Source of the DNA: an uncultured Novosphingobium sp.
GTDB taxonomy: Bacteria > Pseudomonadota > Alphaproteobacteria > Sphingomonadales > Sphingomonadaceae
DNA length: 26,826 nt
Assembly: GCA_937996535.1 (NCBI GenBank)
Contig: CALKVF010000096.1
Location: 1-26,826 of the forward strand
Reading direction: 5' to 3'
The position numbers and the translations under genes were made by a program. Under the pieces are notes generated by a model, which did no database searches, had not been told where the DNA came from, and saw only the letters and a program-made list of their open reading frames with translations. This document shows positions 22,209 through 26,826 of the stretch, piece by piece; the first letter of the stretch is position 1, and every line of letters starts with the position of its first letter.

Positions 22209-23198
22209 ATGACCAATTCTTCCAGCCAGCTCGACACTTCCGGCACCACCATTCTCGAAGCGCCCGATCGCGAGGTCGACGTGCGCGAGATGTTCGGGAT
22301 CGACATCGACATGAAGGTTCCGGCCTTCAGCGTGGCCGATGAACGCGTGCCCGATATCGATGACGCCTATGTCTTCGATCCGGACACCACGCTCGCGATC
22401 CTGGCTGGTTTTGCCTACAATCGCCGCGTGATCGTGCAGGGCTATCACGGCACCGGCAAGTCGACCCACATCGAACAGGTTGCCGCCCGGCTCAACTGGC
22501 CGTGTATGCGCATCAACCTTGACGCGCACATCAGCCGCATCGATCTCATTGGGCGCGATGCGATCGTGCTGCGCGACGGTCTGCAGGTTACCGAATTCCG
22601 CGAAGGGCTCCTGCCCTGGGCGCTCCAGCACCCGGTGGCGCTGGTGTTCGACGAATACGACGCGGGCCGCCCGGATGTGATGTTCGTGATCCAGCGCGTG
22701 CTGGAAACCGAAGGCAAGCTGACCCTGCTTGATCAGAACCGCGTGATCCGCCCGAACAAGTTCTTCCGTCTGTTCGCCACGGCCAACACGGTCGGGCTTG
22801 GCGATACCAGCGGGCTCTATCACGGCACCCAGGCGATCAACCAGGCGCAGATGGACCGCTGGAACATCGTCGTCGCGCTGAATTACCTGCCGGCTGCGGT
22901 CGAAAGCGAAATCGTGCTCAAGAAGGTGACCGACATGGCGGCCGATGTGGTCGCCAACATGGTCAAGGTCGCCGATCTGACCCGCCAGGGCTTCATCAAT
23001 GGCGACATCTCCACCGTGATGAGCCCGCGCACCGTGATAACCTGGGCGCAGAACACCGCGATCTTCAAGGATCCGGGCTTTGCCTTCCGCCTCTCGTTCC
23101 TCAACAAGTGCGACGAGACCGAGCGGATGCTGGTGGCCGAGTACTATCAGCGCGTGTTCGGCACCGAACTGCCCGAAAGCGTGGTCGCCAAGGCATAA
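22209..23198 (+). CDS. cobS: CobS-type AAA+ ATPase (cobaltochelatase subunit)
   Basis: This 329-residue AAA+ ATPase is called CobS from its sequence. Walker A GYHGTGKST is at 78-86, Walker B ALVFDEYD at 144-151 and a sensor-1-like FATANT at 189-194. The N-terminus (MFGIDIDMKVPAFS) is the CobS-specific lead-in. In aerobic cobalamin synthesis CobS pairs with CobT and CobN to insert Co2+ into hydrogenobyrinate diamide. Many alphaproteobacteria keep CobS/CobT as a MoxR/VWA-like pair even without the rest. cobT, normally just downstream, is absent: a strong terminator and an opposite-strand oxidoreductase follow. A -10-like TATAGG (22192-22197) precedes the ATG by 11 nt with no clear Shine-Dalgarno. 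Confidence 0.94.
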   Translation: MTNSSSQLDTSGTTILEAPDREVDVREMFGIDIDMKVPAFSVADERVPDIDDAYVFDPDTTLAILAGFAYNRRVIVQGYHGTGKSTHIEQVAARLNWPCMRINLDAHISRIDLIGRDAIVLRDGLQVTEFREGLLPWALQHPVALVFDEYDAGRPDVMFVIQRVLETEGKLTLLDQNRVIRPNKFFRLFATANTVGLGDTSGLYHGTQAINQAQMDRWNIVVALNYLPAAVESEIVLKKVTDMAADVVANMVKVADLTRQGFINGDISTVMSPRTVITWAQNTAIFKDPGFAFRLSFLNKCDETERMLVAEYYQRVFGTELPESVVAKA

Positions 23199-23216
23199 GC
23201 CGCAGCGCGATCGCTA

Positions 23217-23259
23217 AACGAAAACGGCCCCCGGAGACTATCCGGGGGCCGTTTTCGTT
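23217..23259. terminator. Bidirectional terminator between cobS and the convergent oxidoreductase
   Basis: A perfect 19-bp inverted repeat (23217-23235 with 23241-23259) surrounds a 5-nt loop. It has an A-run on the left and a T-run on the right, so each strand reads as a GC-rich hairpin with a U-tract. It starts 18 bases after the cobS stop and lies 20 bases beyond the stop of the minus-strand gene. Confidence 0.92.
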
Positions 23260-23279
23260 GGGGCTTAACGCCGCCCTGG

Positions 23280-24380
23280 TCAGGGCACGACCAGATACTT
23301 CTCGCCGGTGCGGCGGGCGTTGTATTCGCTGACCGCGTCCTTGCTCAGCATCCCTTCGAGGCTGACCTTGGCCTTGTAGTGGCTGGCGAAGGTGGTGGTG
23401 AGATCTTTCATCACCCGCGCGCGCATCCGGCCCACCACTTCGGCGCCGGCCTTCATCATGAACGGGGTGAGCAGCCAGCCGGCGAGATCCCAGGTCAGGC
23501 CGAATGCCCGGTTGAGGATCGTCGGCCCGAGATCGAGCGCGCCGTAGATGTAGACTTTCTTGGCCTCGGACGAGCCATAGCGGCTGAAGGCCGCGCCGCG
23601 GCTGGCGGCGGCTTCCATCGCGGTGAGGATCTGCCCGGCGAGCGTGCCGCCGCCGATCGGATCGAACCCGATCATCGCCTTGGTTTCGGCAATCGCGTCG
23701 ATCAGCTTGGGCATGAAATCTTCGTCGGTCATGTTGAGCACGTGGGTCGCGCCCAGATCCTTGAGCAGCTTCACCTGCGCATCCGAGCGCACGATGTTGA
23801 CCAGCGGGATGTTGTCCTCAAGGCAGATCTTGACCAGCATCTGCCCCAGGTTCGATGCGGCGGCGGCGTGGACGATCCCGGTAAAGCCTTCGAGCTTCAT
23901 CGTTTCGGTAAAGCCCAGCGCGGTCATCGGATTGACGAACGAGGAGGCCGCCTGTTCGGCGCTGACCGCGTCATCCACGGCAAAGGCCATGGTGAGATCG
24001 GCATAGGCATAGTCGGCATAGGCTGTGCCCGGCACGCAGGCGATCCGCTTGCCCAGCAGGTGTTCGGCGCCTTCACCGGCGGCGACCACGGTCCCGGCGG
24101 CTTCGTTGCCGGCGGGCATCGGCAGGCCGTGGCGGGCCTTCATCGCGCGGGTGGCATTGGCGGGCATCTGCGCCACGACCTTGCCGGGCGAATAGACCGC
24201 GTTGTCGGTATCGGCCGAGGCGAACAGCAGGCCGAGGTCCGACGGGTTGATCGGGGTGGCTTCGACCTTGATCAGCACCTGGCCCGCCTTGGGCGCATCC
24301 CAGGTCTTGTCATTGAGCTGCAGGGTCAGCGTGCCGTCTGCATCGAGCTGGGTGGTCAGCTGCTTGCCGGTGAAGGTCAT
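23280..24380 (-). CDS. Medium-chain dehydrogenase/reductase, quinone-oxidoreductase-like
   Basis: A 366-residue MDR-superfamily protein. The GroES-like domain carries VEATPINPSDLG (39-50) and GNEAAGTVVAAGEG (91-104), typical of the zinc-free quinone reductase or enoyl reductase branch. The Rossmann part includes HAAAASNLGQ (171-180), an unusual version of the glycine-rich AxxGGVG loop. No structural-zinc cysteine cluster is seen. It likely reduces quinones or activated alkenes with NADPH, but the substrate is unknown. GGGAGA precedes the ATG at 24380. It lies 59 bases downstream of truA on the same strand and may be read through from fmt-truA, but it also ends in its own terminator. Confidence 0.88.
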   Translation of the reverse strand: MTFTGKQLTTQLDADGTLTLQLNDKTWDAPKAGQVLIKVEATPINPSDLGLLFASADTDNAVYSPGKVVAQMPANATRAMKARHGLPMPAGNEAAGTVVAAGEGAEHLLGKRIACVPGTAYADYAYADLTMAFAVDDAVSAEQAASSFVNPMTALGFTETMKLEGFTGIVHAAAASNLGQMLVKICLEDNIPLVNIVRSDAQVKLLKDLGATHVLNMTDEDFMPKLIDAIAETKAMIGFDPIGGGTLAGQILTAMEAAASRGAAFSRYGSSEAKKVYIYGALDLGPTILNRAFGLTWDLAGWLLTPFMMKAGAEVVGRMRARVMKDLTTTFASHYKAKVSLEGMLSKDAVSEYNARRTGEKYLVVP

Positions 24381-24439
24381 GGTTGTGTCTCCCGAATCTG
24401 TCTCGCCGTGATCGGCGTTTCGGAATGCAACCTAACCGG

Positions 24440-25186
24440 TCACTCGCCGGGGTAAAGCGCCTTGGTGAAGTAGAGCCCATCGCTGGGCGCGTTGAGGCCC
24501 AGCGCCTGCCGATCGCGCGCGGCAAGGGCTTCGCCGACCTGCTCCTCGCGCCAGCGGCCCATGCCGACCAGCGCGAGGCACCCGACCATCGAGCGCACTT
24601 GATGGTGGAGGAAGCTGCGCGCGGCGGCATGGATGCGCACTTCGCCGCCGACCCGCTCGACATCGAGCCGGTCGAGCGATTTGAGCGGGCTCTGCGCTTG
24701 GCAATGGGCTGAACGGAAGGTGGTGAAATCGTGCCGCCCGACCAGCGCCTGCGCTGCGCGGTGCATCGCTTCGGCATCGAGCGGCTGGGCCACCTGCCAG
24801 GCATGGTTCCGCTCCAGGGTCAGCGGCGCGCGGCGGTTGGCGATGCGGTAGAGGTATTGGCGGCCCACGCAGGAAAACCGGGCGTGCCAATCGTCGGCCA
24901 CCACCATGCAATCGAGCACTGCGATCGGGTCGGGGCGCAGGTGATGGTTGAGCGCTTCCATCAGTCGGAAGGGTTCGATCGCCTTGGCCACATCGACATG
25001 CACCCGCATCGCCAGCGCATGGACGCCGGCATCGGTGCGCCCGGCGGCGTGCATGATCACGCGTTCGCCGGTCACGCCGTGGACCGCGTCCTCGACCGAT
25101 TGCTGCACCGACGGGCCGTGCGCCTGCCGCTGCAACCCCATGAACGGGGTGCCATCGAATTCCAGGGTGAGCGCGAAGCGGGTCAA
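24440..25186 (-). CDS. truA: tRNA pseudouridine(38-40) synthase
   Basis: TruA converts U38-U40 of the tRNA anticodon stem to pseudouridine. The 248-residue length is normal, and the catalytic Asp52 sits in AGRTDAGVHA (48-57). RFSCVGRQYLYRI and SFLHHQVRSMVGCL are the other conserved blocks. The start is TTG at 25186, which overlaps the fmt stop as TTGA; no upstream ATG is possible without running into fmt. This resembles the ATGA coupling used elsewhere in the window, with a weaker initiator. fmt-truA is a known alphaproteobacterial order, and the oxidoreductase follows after 59 bases. Confidence 0.95.
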   Translation of the reverse strand: MTRFALTLEFDGTPFMGLQRQAHGPSVQQSVEDAVHGVTGERVIMHAAGRTDAGVHALAMRVHVDVAKAIEPFRLMEALNHHLRPDPIAVLDCMVVADDWHARFSCVGRQYLYRIANRRAPLTLERNHAWQVAQPLDAEAMHRAAQALVGRHDFTTFRSAHCQAQSPLKSLDRLDVERVGGEVRIHAAARSFLHHQVRSMVGCLALVGMGRWREEQVGEALAARDRQALGLNAPSDGLYFTKALYPGE

Positions 25187-26100
25187 GCGATCCGCGTCCC
25201 GGCTGGAACGGCGCGCCCGCGCAGGAATGCCTCGCGCTCCAGCACCGGGCGGCCCGCGCGCTGGATCAGCACCGGGCGGATCGCGCCGTGGCCGCAGCCG
25301 ATGGTCAGGTCATCGTCCAGCGTATGGCCCGGCGCGCCTTCGCGGCCGATCACATCGCACTGGAGCACGCGGTAACGCTCGCCCTCGAACTCGAAGAAGG
25401 CGCCGGGCGCCCGGGCAAAGGCGCGGACCTGACGTTCGACGTGTTCGGCCGCGCGGGTAAAGTCGATCCGGCTTTCGGCCTTGTCGATCTTGTGGGCGTA
25501 GGTCACGCCGAGGTCGGGTTGGGGCTGGGCGGCGTGGCCCGCCAGATCGGCCAGCACATCGATCATCAGCGCGCCGCCGGCTGCGGCCAGCTCGGTGGTC
25601 AGCTCGCCCGCGGTCTTGGCATCGACGGGCGTGCGGCAGGTGGCCAGCATCGGCCCGGTATCGAGCTCCTTTTCCATCTGCATGATCGTCACCCCGGTGA
25701 CCGCATCGCCCGCGAGGATCGCGCGCTGGATCGGGGCCGCCCCGCGCCAGCGCGGCAGCAGGCTGGCATGGACGTTGAGGCAGCCGTGGCGCGGGGCATC
25801 GAGCACCGCCTGCGGCAGGATCAGGCCATAGGCGGCCACCACCGCGACATCGGCGCCCAGTGCGGCAAATTCGGCCTGATCGTCCGCGCCTTTCAGCGAC
25901 ACCGGATGGCGCACCGCGATACCGCGCGCCTCGGCCTCGCGCTGAACGGGTGAGGGCTGAAGCTGCTTGCCCCGGCCCGCCGGGCGCGGCGGCTGGGTAT
26001 AGACGCAGACGACTTCGTGCCCGGCTTCGACCAGCTGGACGAGCGCGGGAACCGCGAAATCGGGGGTGCCCATGAAAACTATCCGCATTTTGGGCGACAT
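25183..26100 (-). CDS. fmt: Methionyl-tRNA formyltransferase
   Basis: Fmt formylates initiator Met-tRNA using 10-formyl-THF. In this 305-residue protein the formyltransferase domain begins MRIVFMGTPDFAVPALVQL. The catalytic set is Asn109, His111 and Asp147, matching E. coli N106/H108/D144, within the SLLPRWRGAAPIQ and DTGPML blocks. The ATG at 26100 is chosen because AAGGAAAGG lies upstream at workable spacing, although the frame is open to 26325; an ATG at 26088 is an alternative. It is divergent from recR (43-base gap). def, its usual partner that removes the formyl group, lies on the other side of recR, so the translation-maturation genes stay close together. Confidence 0.97.
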   Translation of the reverse strand: MSPKMRIVFMGTPDFAVPALVQLVEAGHEVVCVYTQPPRPAGRGKQLQPSPVQREAEARGIAVRHPVSLKGADDQAEFAALGADVAVVAAYGLILPQAVLDAPRHGCLNVHASLLPRWRGAAPIQRAILAGDAVTGVTIMQMEKELDTGPMLATCRTPVDAKTAGELTTELAAAGGALMIDVLADLAGHAAQPQPDLGVTYAHKIDKAESRIDFTRAAEHVERQVRAFARAPGAFFEFEGERYRVLQCDVIGREGAPGHTLDDDLTIGCGHGAIRPVLIQRAGRPVLEREAFLRGRAVPAGTRIA

Positions 26101-26107
26101 GGTGACT

Positions 26108-26143
26108 TTGCCTTTCCTTGGGTTGCGCCCTATCTGTCGCGTC
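26108..26143 (+). promoter_or_regulatory. Promoter of recR, leaderless type
   Basis: TTGCCT (26108-26113) and TATCTG (26131-26136) are 17 bp apart, and the -10 ends 7 nt before the ATG at 26144. No Shine-Dalgarno is present. The CCTATCTG word and its spacing repeat those before uvrC and, with 6 nt, def. Confidence 0.55.
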
Positions 26144-26740
26144 ATGGCATCGCAAGAGATCGAAACGCTGACTACCGCCTTGTCGCGCCTGCCGGGGCTG
26201 GGCCCGCGCTCTGCGCGGCGCGCGGTGCTGTGGCTGATCAAGCGGCGGGAAACCTCGTTGCTGCAATTGCTGGATGCGCTGGCGGCGGTGCGCGGCACGC
26301 TGGTCGAATGTGCCACCTGCGGCAATGTCGATACCAGCGATCCTTGCGCAATCTGCGCCGATGCGCGCCGCGATCAGCGCTCGCTCTGCGTGGTCGAGGA
26401 CGTGGCCGACCTTTGGGCGCTGGACCGCGCGCGGCTGTTCACCGGGCGCTATCACGTGCTCGGCGGGCGGCTCTCGGCGCTTGAAGGGGTGCGGCCCGAG
26501 GATCTTGCCATCGGCAGCCTGATCGAACGAGTCTCGCAGGGCGGGATCGATGAAGTGGTGCTGGCGATGAACGCCACGCTCGAAGGGCAGACCACCGCGC
26601 ATTACATTGCCGAGCGGCTCGAAGCCTATCCGGTGCGGATCACCCAGCTGGCACACGGCCTGCCGGTGGGCGGCGAGCTGGACTACCTCGACGAAGGCAC
26701 GCTGGCTCAGGCGCTGCGCGCGCGCCGCCCGGTGGGTTGA
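26144..26740 (+). CDS. recR: Recombination mediator RecR
   Basis: RecR acts with RecF/RecO to load RecA at gapped DNA. The 198-residue protein has the family order. A helix-hairpin-helix comes first (LSRLPGLGPRSARRA, about 14-28), then a four-cysteine zinc motif (Cys56, Cys59, Cys68, Cys71). A Toprim domain starts LCVVEDVADLWALDR (81-95), and the C-terminal LAHGLPVGGELDYLDEGTL block closes the protein. The frame is open upstream to 26066, but MASQEIETL is the expected N-terminus and a promoter with -10 TATCTG fits ATG 26144. It is divergent from fmt, and def follows after 31 bases with its own promoter overlapping the recR stop. Confidence 0.96.
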   Translation: MASQEIETLTTALSRLPGLGPRSARRAVLWLIKRRETSLLQLLDALAAVRGTLVECATCGNVDTSDPCAICADARRDQRSLCVVEDVADLWALDRARLFTGRYHVLGGRLSALEGVRPEDLAIGSLIERVSQGGIDEVVLAMNATLEGQTTAHYIAERLEAYPVRITQLAHGLPVGGELDYLDEGTLAQALRARRPVG

Positions 26741-26771
26741 TAGTCGCGCGCTTCGGCCCTATCTGCGCCGC
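26737..26771 (+). promoter_or_regulatory. Promoter of def, leaderless type
   Basis: TTGATA (26737-26742) and TATCTG (26760-26765) are exactly 17 bp apart. The -10 ends 6 nt before the ATG at 26772, so transcription should begin at the start codon. The -35 contains the TGA stop of recR. No Shine-Dalgarno is visible. This is the best of the four promoters of this kind in the window. Confidence 0.6.
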
Positions 26772-26826
26772 ATGGCTATCCGCGAAATCATCGAAGTTCC
26801 CGATCCGCTGCTCAAGCAGATCTCGG
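26772..26826 (+). CDS. def: Peptide deformylase, N-terminal end (partial)
   Basis: The window ends 55 bases into this gene. The visible residues, MAIREIIEVPDPLLKQIS, match the start of bacterial peptide deformylases, where IxxxPDPxL is the conserved first motif; the metal-binding QxGxxA, EGCLS and HExDH motifs lie beyond the window. The enzyme removes the N-formyl group from nascent proteins and complements fmt, which lies 0.7 kb upstream on the other strand. The promoter at 26737-26771 places transcription start at the ATG. The call rests on the N-terminus and on gene context, so it is good but not certain. Confidence 0.85.
   Translation, partial: MAIREIIEVPDPLLKQIS

Noticed and set aside
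22209..23198. cobS as evidence for cobalamin synthesis in this organism
   Set aside because: cobS alone is not enough. No cobT, cobN or other cob gene is in the window, and CobS homologs persist in non-producers.

Overview
This is a high-GC stretch of chromosome from an alphaproteobacterium. The best fit is Sphingomonadales (an Erythrobacteraceae- or Novosphingobium-like organism). The reasons are the gene content and order (rpoA-rplQ, the bolA / J-domain / cobS neighbourhood, recR-def beside fmt-truA), the short-form HisG, the K+-independent proton pyrophosphatase, and several genes with almost no 5' leader. I see no rRNA, tRNA, CRISPR, insertion sequence, prophage or integrase. Genes are tightly packed and no gap exceeds about 300 bases. 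This looks like ordinary core chromosome, not an accessory island.

Layout. 1-660: the end of rpoA and all of rplQ, closed by a strong terminator. 814-2047: two tandem, distantly paralogous secreted proteins of unknown function. 2073-5047: an HSL-type esterase divergent from uvrC. 5054-7872 (minus): a CelD/FemAB-type acyltransferase, acyl-CoA thioesterase II (tesB) and a class I methyltransferase. 7984-10080 (minus): hppA with its own terminator. 10223-13492 (minus): hisG-hisD-nusB-thiL, an overlapping operon joining histidine synthesis, transcription antitermination and thiamine activation. 13539-14621 (plus): a DUF2332 protein. 14618-18810 (minus): bolA-pirin-SDR-epoxide hydrolase-like-LtrA, with overlapping or near-overlapping ends. 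18838-19449 (plus): a J-domain protein divergent from bolA. 19454-22128 (minus): a small-molecule block of GST, then VOC-GST-SRPBCC. 22209-23198 (plus): cobS, closed by a 19-bp perfect inverted repeat. 23280-26100 (minus): fmt-truA and a medium-chain oxidoreductase. 26144-26826 (plus): recR and the start of def.

How the genes work together. Translation and its maturation (rplQ, fmt, def, truA, nusB), DNA repair (uvrC, recR), histidine and thiamine metabolism and PPi-driven proton pumping are housekeeping functions. The SDR, hydrolase, GST, VOC and SRPBCC genes look like redox or detoxification functions, but substrates cannot be read from sequence.

The most useful observations concern gene expression. 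uvrC, recR and def share the word CCTATCTG placed 6-7 nt before ATG with no Shine-Dalgarno, and hisG has a comparable -35/-10 pair 7 nt before its ATG, so these mRNAs are probably leaderless. thiL has no ATG/GTG/TTG that keeps its N-terminal metal/ATP-binding aspartates, and apparently starts at CTG inside the nusB stop. The usual bolA / J-domain / cobS / cobT neighbourhood is interrupted by a four-gene minus-strand block, and cobT is absent downstream of cobS. I found no convincing novel multi-gene system.
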